Positions 34,505-47,439 of a stretch of 64,000 nucleotides of DNA are shown here, in pieces. The stretch covers positions 49,992,394-50,056,393 of the forward strand of contig CM074181.1 in the NCBI GenBank assembly GCA_037179385.1, written 5' to 3'. The stretch comes from Holothuria scabra. Its lineage: Eukaryota > Echinodermata > Holothuroidea > Aspidochirotida > Holothuriidae. Both the position numbers and the translations under genes were made by a program. Numbering within the stretch: the stretch's first letter is position 1; every line of letters begins with the position of its first letter. Under the pieces are notes generated by a model. That model was given only the letters and a program-made list of their open reading frames with translations, was not told the DNA's origin and did not search any database.

Positions 34505-35380
34505 CCGGGTTACACTATGGCGAGTGGGAACCCGGGTAACCCGTGCAAATTACACTAATTGTAATACCAAATTAATGAAAATATTGGGGGAGCAAGCATA
34601 GGCTTTGGCCCTCCAATAATTCAGGCAGATTTGAAAAAAGGAGAGTAACCAAAATGTAATAACATTTTTGGATAAGAGGGCTTCTTGGAAACGTCGCTTT
34701 GAGTGTATGTGCATATCGTGGTGAGTGTGTATGTGTGTCTGGTTGTGTATGTAGGCCTACTGTACGAGTGCACTCGCCTTTCGTAGGGTGGATTGCTTAT
34801 ACATTATTCCAGTCCTGAACACGTTCGATACAGGGTTCAACAGTCTGTTGGAAAATTTTGTCCCCCAATCCACATACCAGGTCCACGTCCCTGTTTTCCG
34901 TCGGATTAACCAGGCAGTCCATCCTTCCCCTACATGGACAACCAAAGACTAGCACAATGTCATGTCCATTGTGGTTACCGTACGTTACCACATTTTCTAG
35001 TTATTCTTGAGTTGGGACAGTTTAGAGACCGTGTTGTGTATTTATATACAACGTCACACTGTTTCTTGAATTTTCAGGTCTCCTTTTTACCTCAACTTCG
35101 GTAATTTTATCTACCATCTTATTTTCTAAAGAGAATAAAAATCTAGAAATTAGGGTCATGAAGTTTAGATTACTAGTTTGCTGGTTGTGAATTTTCTAAT
35201 CTGTTAAACGGTGTAGATTTCAATTCCCTACCAGCAAAAGGTGATAGCATACATTTTAGGGTATTCCATTTCTGGATTGCCTGTTAGGACGGTTGGATTA
35301 CTAGACCCGATAAGTCTTGTCTTGTAACAGCTGGTACTCCGCGTCATCATCTCTGAAGGCTATTCAAGCTACATATGCAA
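34505..35380. other. Mostly unassigned; one candidate minus-strand exon
   Basis: Contains the Cys-containing minus-strand frame described at 34797-35006. Otherwise unremarkable AT-rich DNA. Confidence 0.4.
34797..35006 (-). CDS. Candidate terminal exon, small Cys-containing peptide, unrecognised
   Basis: A minus-strand open stretch of about 65 codons with four cysteines, in the context VFGCPCRGRMDCLV and then VCGLGDKIF and EPC, ending in a TAA. There is no ATG at its start, but a CTAG at about 35007 could act as a splice acceptor and leaves the frame open. Amino-acid composition looks more protein-like than surrounding frames. I recognise no family, and no upstream exon was found on the minus strand. 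It may be a last exon of a secreted protein, an old pseudogene, or chance. Confidence 0.2.
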
Positions 35381-35402
35381 AAAAAAAAAAAAAAAAAAAA
35401 AC
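35381..35402 (+). repeat. Poly(A) run
   Basis: More than 20 A residues. It may mark a retroposon tail, but no target duplication was found around it. Confidence 0.85.
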
Positions 35403-37496
35403 ATTCTTAATGTTTTTGTATTTGCCAATTACGTGTCTGGCAACAAAACAAAAGTTCGGAAATTCGGTACAGCGTGGAACACTTCGTATACACACACAAA
35501 ACTCGCAAAGCGTTACCCTAGTTGCTATTTTACTTTGGCCTACTATGTTAATGTACTGCGTTCCTTTTGAAAAAAAACCTTCTGCACAGTTTTTATTCCT
35601 TAAAAGTCGTGAACAAATATTTAAAGTTTGCAGATGATTTCAATCGACGAGAATTTAGATGGAAAGGCCAGATAAGGGTGGGGTTAGTGGGTCCCCACCA
35701 TTCTACACCCAACACCGAGAACCCGACAGACTTCCAGTTCCTTGACTCGGGACCCATGCCATACCCGTCTGGGCCACGGTCTAAGAAGCTATTGTCAGGA
35801 AAGTTGCAATGCAAATGCGCAATTTCTTGAGTCGAGCTTCTGGAAATAATTTCGACACTATGGGGACAAATGGTATATTGCAAAGAGTTGCTACGAAAGA
35901 TTATTCGTCACAGGCAGCACCCCCTTGTTCAGACTTACTGTCAACACCCAAGTCGAAACACTTCTAACAAATGCCAATGATCTAGTTTCCCCCTTGTGGG
36001 TATACATAATTCAAACAGGAATTTTCATTTAAAGAAAACATAGCCTGTATGTATCTTTTCTTACTCCCCCAGCATTTTTCGGTGGAGAGGTCTTTCCTTT
36101 GTTTTGGTTTTTACTTTGTCGAATTGAATCATCAGATTTCTGTCTGTGATGACTGACATTCCGTTAGTTTTCACTCAGTTTCACTGACATTTGATCAACA
36201 ATTAGGCAAAGTTAAGAATAAAATTTGAAGCTAGTTCAAAGAAGGTTGTTAAATATATTTTAAAAATAAATAATAAAGTTAGGTGCAACCAAAAATACTA
36301 TACATGTAGGTTATGAAAGATGTGCTCGACCGATCACGATCGATTTCTCTATCAATAATTACACGTTTATACTTTGCAAATCCCCAAAATTTTCTCGCTC
36401 TCCGTGCGCTTGCAGTCTCATTGATGACACACCGAGTCTCAGCAAAAATAAAATGTAGTGGTCCAAATGTGACCCCAGGCCACCTCCACTACTCTTGGCC
36501 CTCATACTTTCCCTCCATTGTTTTCCTTGGTGCCTACCCAAGCACACGTACTCGCAAACCTCTAAAAGATATTTTCTTCGTGGTCTCCTCTTATCGTAAG
36601 TTTGTCGCCTAGACGTGTATTTGGTAAAATATTTCGACCTTCTTGACCTGTATTGTGGTGCATTATTTATCTGTCTCTATGATTATGTCGATTGTTCGAG
36701 TGCATAAGGCAGCAGGTGAGGTTATGAAGGAGCACAACATTTAGGAATTTGAAGGAGAAATCACCCCCTACTATGTTTGAATGAAATTTGTAATCTAAAG
36801 TGAATGACTAGCCTTGGCAGGCTTAACACATTTTAAGGCACATGTCTCAGTGCACAGCCATCTGCATGCAACTTTTTCAGAAAAATAAATGATTTCAAAT
36901 GCAAAATTTCGACAACAGCACATCACACATTCGTGTAGCGATTCTACCATTTCGTGTTTAGACCATTATTAGTGAAGTAAAATCACACTGAATTTTGCTA
37001 GATTTGAGACTTCAATCTGGAATTAGAGGTTACACCTCCATCCTTTGTCTGCCGAGAGTGTATGATGAGGTGTCGTTCTTAACTTCGAAAGGACATATTT
37101 TAATGTTTTTTGTATCAACAATCTCACACCGATAGTCCTATGCAACGGTGTCTCAGTAACACCAGTGGGTACCACCCCCCTCGATTTGTGATTTTCCTGC
37201 GGTAGATTTGAAGTGTACTTTGATCAGTTCATGGATTTTACCTTCTTTCATCAAAAATGGATCCTTATTATCAGAACTTTTGCACAAATCCTTCGTAAAC
37301 TTTCACAATTTTCGTTGTGATTCTATTTACTTACAGAGTACATCCGGTGTTTAAATTCACATTGGCCGTATAGTCCGTTGAAGTAATCACCCACACTTTC
37401 AAGACCATGTTTTGAAAACTTTGGAGTTTCCTAGTAACTCAAAATATTGAAACATTTAGTACCATTTTGCATCTGGACCCCCTTTTCTCAGGCACC
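35403..37496. other. Non-coding, nothing recognised
   Basis: Frames here (for example 35567-35830 and 36313-36612) have no family resemblance or splice context. Confidence 0.4.
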
Positions 37497-39034
37497 CAGT
37501 GGCGTAGCTACAGGGGCAGGCGGCTCTGAAGAAATGAAAAATTCGGAAATTTGCCACTTGTGAAACCAGTATACAATGTGGCTTTGACAACTCATGAAAT
37601 TCCGAAATTTCAAATTCTCTCCATAAATAGCTCCATATTCGTCATAATTTGTTTCAAAAATGATTGCATGTCTTTTTATCAGTTTTCTACTGTGGTTCTG
37701 AGGGGACATTGCATTTTCTCTCTTCAAATAAGGGATATGATACATTACCCAAAAAGTTGCTTTATTGACATGTTTCAAGTTTCTGATTATTGGAGGACAA
37801 TTGGAAAGGATCAATTGTCGTCATGTTGTTTTCATAGTTTGTTGAGCAAAGGATGGATGGAGGGAGACAAGAGGGGGGTTAAAATAAATTAACAACAAAT
37901 ATTGTAGATGCCTGGTCACCAAAACATTTGGTTGATTAAGAGTATATGGCTTTGGACAACAGAACAACCGGTAGGCTGCAATGGGTGAAACCCTTAGAGG
38001 GGCAGTTTTTGACACTAAGCTGAGGACCAAGTGACGTACCCATAGATAGTTGACACCCGGGCGGACCCCCCTGTGTATACCAATCCAGGATATTGTTGTC
38101 ACTTTGAATCATCATGAAAAACCAAGCATATCCAAAGCATCATTTCTCCATTTTCCAGTGCTTACAATACTATTTTGTCTAAATCCAACAATTCTGAAAT
38201 TAGCGTTGGAGTCCCCAGGCATAAGCAGTTTTACAGGGGCAAGGGTATACTTCCCCCACACTTTTAAAGAGTTTAAGAATAAAAATAATAAGAAAGGGCG
38301 AAAGGAAGGGAGCCCAGAGAAATTACAAGACTTTTCAATAGCCTATTATGATTAAATTTTGCAATGTTAAATGAAGGAATACATGGGAAATACGAGCAAA
38401 ATTTTCTCCGCGCGCATCACGCGCGCTCCGAGAACAAACTCACTAATACGAGTGAAATTTTAAAATTCTTTTCTCCTACGCGCCAGAAAACCTAGACCGA
38501 AGACAATATTACTGGCAGCTTAAGATTTTGTGCAACTTTAAGCAAACTGACAAGCCGTAGTATCTGCCGGGGGCAGGGGGCAAAGTCCAATGCTGGTTTA
38601 AAGATAAAACCACTTTGGATCTCGGAAAACTTAGAGTACGAAACATTTTTCAAAGAGAAGAGGTGGCATTCCTCCCCTCAGGCAACATCACTTTCGACTA
38701 CACACTACCAAACCTGAACAATTCACTGAATAATGAGAATTCCTAAACGTACAAACAATTCAACCCTTAACAAAGCTTTAGACTACCAAATACAGCATTT
38801 TACGTCAAAGCCACATCACATACACAAAAATTTCTCAAAAAGTGTAGGGTGTTGTCCCCTACTCTTAGAGGGCACCTCTTACCTTACGCCCAGCCAGAGA
38901 GAGGAAGAATATCACTAAACATTGACAATTTGTAAAGGTAGAATCAGTGTAAAGGTTTGATAAAGATAGCACAATTTTTCACCTGAACAAGACCTCACAT
39001 GTATTCTTCCCCTCAGCACCTTGCCCGTCAGTGC
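37497..39034. other. Degraded TE-derived sequence
   Basis: Begins with an end-like CAGTGGCGTAGCTAC at 37498. A GCGCGCATCACGCGCGC palindrome at about 38410 resembles interiors of nearby hAT-like elements. No matching right end was identified. Confidence 0.4.
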
Positions 39035-39371
39035 TAGGGTGGCGTCCGGATTTATCCGACGAGGGAGGGGGGGGGGGGCTGGTTTCCCCAAAAGGGGGAC
39101 TGAGCCCGAATTTTCGATGAACTTTTCAAGGGGGCTTTTTTGCAATTCAGTTCTTGGAGACCGATTTTCGAGGACCTTTTTTTTCTTTTTGCTTTTTTGC
39201 CTTTTATGAAGATCGACGGCATACTTGTACTGTCGGAATTTTCGAGGGCCTTTTTTTATCAAAAATAGGCGAGGTTCTTGCTCCGCGACGACAATTATTT
39301 TTCTCCCCGACTGGGGGCTAGACCTCCAGGAAGGAGGGACTGTAACCCCCTATCCCCCTGGCGCCACCCTG
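39035..39371. mobile_element. hAT-like element, about 337 bp, no clear duplication
   Basis: Left end TAGGGTGGCGTCCGG and right end (inverted) CAGGGTGGCGCCAGG, with a G run after the left end and GGGGGC blocks throughout, as in the 15285 element. No 8-bp duplication is recognised. Confidence 0.5.
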
Positions 39372-40310
39372 CGCCAGTACCACAAGAATGGCTGCTTCCG
39401 ACGGTATACACAGGCAAAAATAGAAAGTGTCCGTCCGGGTGGCCAAAGTCTGCAGACAACTTGGTGCTCGGCTTAGACAGTGCACGAACTGCCCCTTGGG
39501 ATTTTGCCCAGGCTACAGCCCTGCTGTTCATTGCCAACGCCTATATACATGGCAGTCTGTTCTGTGGGGAACATCTTGGCATGACTAAGTACCTTGCTCC
39601 TAACCTAACATCCATGAATTCAACCGCCAGGATTCTTCCGGAGCATCTGAAAGTTCTTGAGTTTGTAACCTTGGTAAAGCCTTCATTAGTTCAAATCAAT
39701 TTCTTAGGACATTAATTACTTTGAAATTGACGGTTGGTTGTATTCGTTTAACTAGCCTGAACACCATCACTTTGTATGCTAAGCTTGCAAGCTAGACTGA
39801 AAGAAACTTGTATTTCTTCTCTACTATTGAGTTCTTTAATTTATTTTCTGTTTTGAAATTGTCTAATATTATGAGAGGTTCCAGGGGTTCCCCCCTGGGT
39901 CCCCACTGGGAGAAAGAGGGTGTATACCGCCGGGGGGCAGCCATTCTTGGGGTACTGGCGCCAGCAGGCCTCCAACTGAGAACTGAGAACCTATAGGATT
40001 TAAAACATACATGCAGTATCTGTTATACATTAACTTTTCAACCACCATTTATCGGTCCGTTTCGTGGACACAGTTTGTTCGTAAGTGGTGAAGAAAATCA
40101 ATCTGAAACATCCTTATATCAACCGTGCGGTTGCACTAATAATATTGGCATTATAATAAAACTCTAACAAGCATTATCTAAGAAAAAATAGGCTCTAATA
40201 TTTCAGCGCGTGGAGTTTACGGAAATTTTGATAGTTTAGGAAGCATTTAAAATAATTTTTGATAGTCTGAGACAGAAACTGTTATTTACAGTTTCCTCCT
40301 TTTCCTTTTT
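39372..40310. other. Non-coding, one open stretch of uncertain status
   Basis: From 39372 to 39715 a plus-strand frame stays open and reads TALLFIANAYIHGSLFCGEH, which looks more protein-like than most here. It has no start or splice support and I recognise no family. The rest is unassigned. Confidence 0.3.
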
Positions 40311-40348
40311 CTCCCTCCCTCTTTCTCCCTCCCTCTTTCTCCCCTTTT
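40311..40348. repeat. Pyrimidine-rich minisatellite, 14-bp unit
   Basis: CTCCCTCCCTCTTT repeated a little over twice within a longer pyrimidine tract starting near 40291. Confidence 0.8.
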
Positions 40349-40976
40349 CGCTCTTTTTATTGTATTACTATTTATTAATGGGGGAATTAGGCAGCGGGCC
40401 GTACACGAAAAAGTGCTTTCGTTTTTAACTTTCGTGACGCACATCTGAGGGTCGGCATAAAAATTACCCACGAAGGTCAATTTTAACCTTTTGAACATCA
40501 TATCAATTACCACAAGAGAACGAGTTGGCCTACGAAGAGAAATTTGAGGGTGAATTGTTGGCTTTTTGTGGCCAACGTTCATTGTAGATACTAGTTCCAC
40601 GAATTTTCTGACACGTACAAAATTTGTACAATATGCGCTGGGCGTAGTGCTCAGTGCAGCCTGGTCAGTGAATTAGGGATAAACTTTTATGTCAATTAAT
40701 TGACCGGGGGGGGGGGTATGACAACTTTCCCCTCATCTAGGGAAAGGTTGAATAAATCAGGAACTGGAACGAGAAAGAATAGCTAAGAAGGAAAATGAAT
40801 GACAAAACAAGAATAAGAATTTGGAATAGAAAAGAGGAAGGAAATAAACACACTTGACATGAAAAACAAGAAACAGAGAGAAGAGATGCGTTAAGTAAGG
40901 ATACCAATAGATGATTCACATGATATTGTTCAATCAAGTCTGGTTTGCAGCAGAGTTATGAGAGAGTAAATAACGT

Positions 40977-41240
40977 ACGGCATATGGTCAAGTGGTTAAA
41001 GCATCCGACTTCAGGCGCGAGTACATGGGGTGGGGACTTACGCCCCAGCCCTCTCTTTTTCGCCACATCAACAATAAAACATATGGAAAATTAGCGGTGC
41101 AGTTCCCTCTCACCCCTGTTTTCTCTTAGGTCAGCCCCCCCCCCCCCTTTTTTTGAATGTGCGAATCCGCGCCTGGACTTGCAGTTGGGAGGTCAGGAGT
41201 TCGAGTATTGTCCTGGTCATACTGAAGACTGTAAAAAAAA
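40977..41240 (+). mobile_element. tRNA-derived SINE, copy 1, interrupted by a MITE
   Basis: Left part ATATGGTCAAGTGGTTAAAG carries an A-box, then CATCCGACTT. Right part GCAGTTGGGAGGTCAGG leads to the B-box AGTTCGAGTATTGTCC and the tail GGTCATACTGAAGACTGTAAA. Copies at 51750-51870 (minus) and 56085-56180 show the same order without the insert. Polymerase III-type internal promoters and a shared tail define the family. Confidence 0.75.
41012..41175. mobile_element. 164-bp MITE inserted in a SINE, 5-bp duplication
   Basis: Ends CAGGCGCG and CGCGCCTG are perfect 8-bp inverted repeats. GACTT is duplicated at 41007-41011 and 41176-41180, and intact SINE copies have a single GACTT there. A 5-bp duplication fits hAT5-type elements. 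A C run lies near the right end. Confidence 0.85.
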
Positions 41241-42570
41241 CAGCGTAAAGCAATTGAGTAGGAAAAACAAGCCAGTTAGTCACAACTGGAAAAGCTAGTC
41301 CGCATATCGAAAAGGTTTATACAAAAACGATCATTTGCTCATTCTATATCAAAATTTTTTAAATGTTGTAATTAAGGTAAGCTAAATCGGTAATGCTTTG
41401 GAATGATATGTCAAGGTGACAGGAACTCATGAAATGCCGATTTTCATTCAAAATACTTGATTTTTGACGATTCCAAAATTTTGTGACATCATAATTTGGG
41501 GAATTTCCCCAAATTAATGGGCCATTTTATGCCTTTACTACAAGCGTTTTACGACAAAAAATATAGATCCAAATAAAAGCAATTCTTCTCCTCCTGTTAC
41601 CTGTGACATGCAGCTCCCAAAAACGCGTTTAGCTGTGTCAATATAAGAAGTGTTAATCCTCTAAATTATGTAAAATTGGGATGAAAAACGTTTTTTAGCC
41701 CATAGACATCAAATCCCATAAATTAATGATTTACGACAAAAGTAAGGGGGTGGGGGTAAGGGGGACTTTAGAGGAAATGCCTCAATGGACACTCCTTACG
41801 GCCAAGCAGAACTTAATTCCCATTGAGATCTTTTGTCCAAATTAACCAAAAGGTTTCAACAGTTTCCAAATGGTAACGGGTTTTCAAAAGGGTTTGGTTT
41901 ATAAAAAGGGTAATTTTATAATTCTCTTTGAGTTTTGACCAATTTCCATCATCTACCAAAGGGACTGCCCTTTAAATGAAAAGGGTATTTACAAAAGGTA
42001 TCACTTGAAACACTTTGGGTTCAAAGGGTTTAACCCAAAAGGGTTCCAATTTTCAGCTGGGCTGCCAAAAAACTTTGACTATACCTTAAGCTGTAAAGTA
42101 TAATCTCTTCTAGTGAGCATGCCTGTATGATTTTGAACCAGCGTCGAAACTCCATGAAGCCTTGGCCGTTCACTCCAAGTATAAGTTCAAACTATATGAT
42201 CTATCATCAAAGAACCAATCTCAAATTTCCTGCGAGAAATTTAGCATCATGTAGTAGAACTGATCGCCAGCAACTCTGTCTGCCAGGAAAAAAGGGAACC
42301 GATCGTGAGGTAAAGTTTACAAAATGTGAAAATACCGACCGGGTGAGAGCTGTACTGTATCAATACATTATCTTCTGTCAGATGGAGAGGGGCCCAAGAT
42401 TCCTAGAGATATAATCACAACAACCAGTGGTTCAAACCTGCCATGCACTTATTCATAACGCTTGATTTTGCATGTATTTTATAGGTAAACATTTCATTTT
42501 GGAACCCTTTGAGCACAATTGGTTTGAAATGGTAGGCATACCTTTCGAAAAGTAAAAAGAAAAAAAAAAA
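41241..42570. other. Non-coding with local AAAGGGTT-rich stretch
   Basis: 41790-42070 repeats AAAAGGGTT, GGTTT and CCAAA motifs in both orientations and may be a decayed TIR element. An open stretch starting near 42124 reads LYDFEPASKLHEALAVHSKY before a stop; it looks protein-like but is unassigned. Confidence 0.35.
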
Positions 42571-43060
42571 ACTTTTTAAGCATAGGAGTAGGAAGCGGGG
42601 GCTGGGGGAGAAAGCTCCCCCAGTGAAAAATGAGGGGCAGAAGCATGCTTCCGCTCCCCCACTTCCCGTGAGTCAGAAACCCCTTTTTTAATTTTCCAAA
42701 TCTCAAAAAACAGCGAAATTTCCGGCGCGCTTTGCTCGCCGCATTATGCAACATAAAGTGCACTAGTTCTCACTAAACTTTTCTGAGCTCTGGACATAAC
42801 TTGAACAAAATCGGATATTTAAATTACCATTGTGACACCACATCAGCTATGTTGCTATTTTTGTGACCTGTCTTTCATAACATTCCAATTTTTCTACAAT
42901 TAAAGTTCTTGATTTTGAAATATTTTGTCTAAAACGACAACAAAATTTGGGAAACTTTTGAAAAGTCATCGGGGTCTGCGGGTCTGAGGGTCTGAGGGGT
43001 CGCGATTTTTCAAAATTTTGTATGCGCTCCGCGCCAATTGAAGATAGTCTCTCGAGAAAG
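42571..43060. other. Degraded hAT-like sequence
   Basis: GGAAGCGGGGGCTGGGGGAG near 42590 is roughly mirrored by the AAGCATGCTTCCGCTCCCCCA near 42640; GGCGCGCTTTGCTCGCC lies at 42724. A reverse-orientation fragment of the GCGGAGCG module is at about 43022 (GCGCTCCGCGCCAATTGA). Confidence 0.45.
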
Positions 43061-46000
43061 ACCGTTCCAGGCAGGGAAGCTTTGGCCTACCGTAGTCAAA
43101 TGTTCTCATACACACCGCATGCGGGACAGCGAATCCAAAGTAGCGCTTGCAGTGACCTTCCGTCTATCTTTGCCGCACCCGCACCAAGTTCAAACGAGTT
43201 TCAAGGATTGAATTTGTATCTGACTTTTGACGGAATCGAATTCAGTCATAATTAGACACCAAATGATCTTGAACCAAGGAAGTCGGTCCAGCTTTAGTGA
43301 AGTTATGCTCAACCGACTGAAACTAAGATTAAAAATGCGGAAATAAAAGGTAAAAAATTTTCAAGTTGATATATTTAAAAAAAAACATATCGGGTACCGT
43401 CATTTCAAAAAATCCACAAAGGCGTAGGCTACGGGAAGAGGCGGATCCTGTTTGCCGTGAACTGAATATAAGTTCAAGTCCTATTTTGCCCGGCCGTATG
43501 TCAACACGGTCCGCTGCAGGCCGAACTGACTAGCTGCATGCTACCCCTTGCCCATAAATATATGTAAATGTCAGTGCCCTGAAATAAGCACTTCCCCTGC
43601 TCTGGGAGGAGTGCAGCCCCCTACCCCCACCTGAAAGGTCTACGCCTAGTAGCAAAGATGCCAGGTCTGAATTGCGATTTTCTATTGAAAAACCTGCCCC
43701 TGTCTAAAGCTATCGGCCATGTCATGACACCCAGTCTCCAGGGGCAGGAATTTCTGATGAGATTTTGTGCCAGAAAGATCAAAATTTTAATGCATGGCTA
43801 CTTTGTCGAGTTTCACAACAAGCATTTCATCGGGAAAGGGCTGATGGCTTTTACAAAATAGGGTCAGTGTACCGTTTTCAGTTTGGCACTAGTACTGAGC
43901 TCAGAGCCTCATATTGGGACCAGAAAATTTAGTACACGAATTCCGATATTTTTTCGGAAGGGAAACCGTTCCCAGTCGCTAATAACAGCTCGACCACCAA
44001 ATTTTAAGTAAGCTTGTAGCGGTTTAGGATTTTTAGATAGCATGTAAGTTACTGCTAAGCCGAATTAAAGCTACAACTATTCCATATAACTTGAGAACCA
44101 ACACACCCCCAGATGCCAGTGCCTATTAGAACCTATTACACGAAATAAAGCTTGGTGACATTCTCGCCCGTATTCGTATTGTTAATCTTCCAGATTTCGA
44201 CGTTCCTCGATACAAAAATGATACTAGATGGGTTGAAGGGTATTATTCTTTTTTCAGAGATCAGAGTGACCCAGTTTATACAATTTGAATCGGTATCCAG
44301 CTCGAGTTACTCATTCGCAGTTAACGTTACGCGCGAAACCGACGTAGCAGGGACATTAACAGTTCCTCGTTTGCGAAAAAGTGTCCTTTTTCTTTCCACA
44401 TCTTTTTACCAATTTTAATCCCACGTAACCAAAATAACATTTAAATTGTTTAATTGTTCATAAATTTAACATAACAGCGCATTTCAGATAATTAAAGTGC
44501 CTTTGGAACATGATTAGAGGCTGCAGCTGTAGTTTTAGTGCTGTTCGAGGAAAAGTTTACCTAAAACGTGGAAGTTGTGTGTCTAATTCACCTTCGCCAG
44601 ATTTTGAATTTAAAGGGATATTTTTACTTATTTTTTCTTGATCCATAGGCCAAACGGATCACTTGTGGTAATTGCATGGGTTATTATTTCATCTTTTTCC
44701 ATCGATTCGTATTTTTTTCAATCAGACCCTCCGAAGTGCGTCACGAAGTTGCACGAAAAAGCAGGACAGATTTTGGTCTAAATGGTCCTCTCCCCTTGAC
44801 ACGCCACTGATTCTCCCCGACGTCTCATCAGGCACCCTAAGTAGTGGTAAGTACGTCAATCAAGAGTTCATGTGCGAAAAATCCTTTAAACCTTGAATGC
44901 ACTGTTTTCTGCACGCATCAGGTACGGTTTGCACTCAGAGTGAGGCCCCAGCCGGCTCCTGTGCCATTGTTTACAGACGTTACTTCCTTATTTAGTGCTG
45001 GAAATCTTTGTATGAATTTAAGGAGCACAGGGCCTTCAAAATCGCTTAAAGGGGCTTACCATTAAAACTTTCCCAATCAGACATCCTGTATCTCGCCCTA
45101 GACACACTCATGGTACTCTTTTTAAAGGCTGTAGCCTGGTGGGTTTCGTGTGTCAGACCCTCCACTGAGAGGATCGAAAAGAAAAAGAAATGAAAGAAAA
45201 AAAGATAGGCAAGAGAAAAGTGGACGGAATTTCGGTGGGAGAAGGGAGGGGGATAGGGTTAAGGGACAGTTGCGCTTGACATTTCGAAACCTTTAATGGA
45301 AGTTTGCGTACATGAGAAAAAATACTGAAATGCTGAAAATTTCACTGCCCAGGTTATGATTTTGATGTCCTTAGAACCTGTGAAATCACATATAAGGGTT
45401 GAACCCAAAATTTTTCTCTTCATGGAACAGTAGATCCTTCTTACCTGGCTTACTTCTCCCGACCAATGAACGAATCCTCTTCCCTCTACATGATACACAG
45501 GTTGAGTACACCTAAAGCACATACGCAGGCTAAAGACATTTAATATTATTTCTCATACCGTGCTACAGAATGCTTTTATAAAATAGCCTATCCTATAACT
45601 ACCCTTAATTATGTGCTTCATTCAGTTTGCATAGAAAGTAGATTTTAATTTGAATCAAACGTACCCTTTCGTTTCTTAATCTAAATTTGATCCTAAAGCA
45701 TAAAATTTTAATTAAGAGAATGTTTAGATGGAACGTATTGATATACAAGGTAAGGGATATGCCATTTCCCCACCTGGGAGGTATCTTTCACCAAAATTTT
45801 CTTCCAAGGTCTTTGCTACGGCTACACACCAAGCGATGGTGGATTTCCCAGTGGAGTACTAAAAGGGGAGGGGGGAGGGGCATGGGCCGCATACCAGTAT
45901 TTTACATGGGTGTCATGTTACTACGCTAAATAAGTAGGATTTCCAAACATATATTCAGCTCAAAGCTTTTCCAAAGAAGCATTGGTTTGCCCCTTCCCTC

Positions 46001-46255
46001 TACTTTTTCTTAACCATTCTTTATTTCAGTTCATATTTGTGTGTTCAATTTACATTGTGAAGTTATTTGAAAACAACATTTTAGCTTGAAAGCACTTCCT
46101 TGCAACAGGAGAACTAAGATCTTATTTCCTTTTGGTGAAAATGCAATGGAAGTAAGGGGAAGTGGCAAATCATTAAAAATTGTTAAAAAACGCTATCTGT
46201 AGAGCATACATAAACAATAGATACCGTTCATTTTGGTAGGTCCAACTGAGATACT
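43061..46255. other. Non-coding, scattered TE-like ends
   Basis: A possible element end GACACGCCACTG at 44799 and G/C-rich TE-like stretches near 43590 and 45860. At about 44150-44280 one frame reads LGDILARIRIVNLPDFDVPR, which looks protein-like, but it ends in a stop with no splice support. No RNA gene seen. Confidence 0.35.
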
Positions 46256-46289
46256 AAGAGAGAGAGAGAGAAGAAAAAAAAAAAAAAAA
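46256..46289. repeat. (AG)n microsatellite followed by poly(A)
   Basis: Eight AG units, then AAG and about 15 A residues. Confidence 0.9.
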
Positions 46290-46614
46290 CACTTAAAATA
46301 GAGAATCATATTAAACAATGGAACGGGGTCTTATATCCGAAAAACTCATTCAGTTTCAACGAACGTACTTCATTATCCACTCTCTTCAAAATAAATAGCT
46401 CTTCTTCCATACAAGACTGAAAATTACTGTAGAAAAAAGTGCATTTGGAATCCTATTGTTTATTTTACAATTAAAGATAAAGTATTTTGTATGAAGAATG
46501 CAGAAATTTATTAAATGTTTAAAGCATGTACGTAACAAGGGATTGGTAGTGCAGTGTTTAAACTCCCAACTAACCAACCATAATATCTTGTCGTTCTAAA
46601 TTTACAGCTGTTAA
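46290..46614. other. Non-coding, nothing recognised
   Basis: AT-rich; no feature seen. Confidence 0.45.
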
Positions 46615-46930
46615 AGGCACGTTCTGGTGGGTTTTCGCCTCTGTCTTGTAAGAAAAACAAAAATATTCCACACAATGTCCTTCAAACCCTATCACTATAC
46701 CATTTTCCTAACTCAAGATATCTCAATTTAAAGATTGGTTACTTTTGTTAAAAATGCCTCTGCTCTTCAACACAGAAAGTTATGTAATGTGGGCACATTG
46801 CTTCAAATTCTTTTTGATTTTCTTTATAATTGAACATCCTGTTTGTCCTTGAAATTTGGTACTGTTGGAATGTTTGAATATCTTTTCCTGTAGATAAAGC
46901 ATTACCCTTCACCATATGTAGAGTACAACA
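46615..46930. repeat. Dispersed repeat B, copy 2
   Basis: Diverged direct match to 11270-11580. Confidence 0.6.
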
Positions 46931-47439
46931 ACAATGTTGATTAATATTTTCTGCAGAGGCATCATAATTATAAATAAATTGAATGCAATGTTAAAATTAA
47001 TGTGCCACGTTGCCATCACATTTTTCCCATGATGCATCAAATCCCAAGAAAAATTTACCTCGCTAGGAATTTCCTATGCTACGGCACTGAGATTTTTCCA
47101 GAGTCACAGGATCCTTATCGGCCAAATATTGGGGTGACCATGCCTCTGCAGTATTCGGGATAAGTGCTGTTAATTTGTTTTAGACCCACCCAGTGCCCCC
47201 ACCTCATTCACTCCACCCCCTGCTCAACAAACAGTGAAAAAACCATGTCGACAACTAATCTGCTAACAATTCCGTCATGTTCTAGTAGAATCCGAAACTT
47301 AAAACATGACAACTAAGCAAGTTGGTTAAGTAACATCAACTAAAATATTCTACGTTTAAAGAAAGGAATGCGATGTCCTGTCAGAACCACGGTAAAAATT
47401 GACAGCAAGAAAAAATATTGCTAAGTTGTCATTCAATCA
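46931..47439. other. Non-coding, nothing recognised
   Basis: No exon, RNA gene or repeat boundary seen. Confidence 0.45.

Noticed and set aside
39278..39715. 145-codon frame across a TE end and the following sequence
   Set aside because: First third lies within the 39035-39371 element; the remainder looks somewhat protein-like but has no start, splice sites or family.
42124..42414. Protein-like stretches in two frames
   Set aside because: Interrupted by stops, no recognised family, adjacent to low-complexity AAAGGGTT sequence.
44150..44420. Two adjacent frames with protein-like stretches (LGDILARIRIVNLPDFDVPR and SFAVNVTRETDVAGTLTVP)
   Set aside because: Would need a frameshift to join and neither is recognised; kept only as a possible decayed exon.
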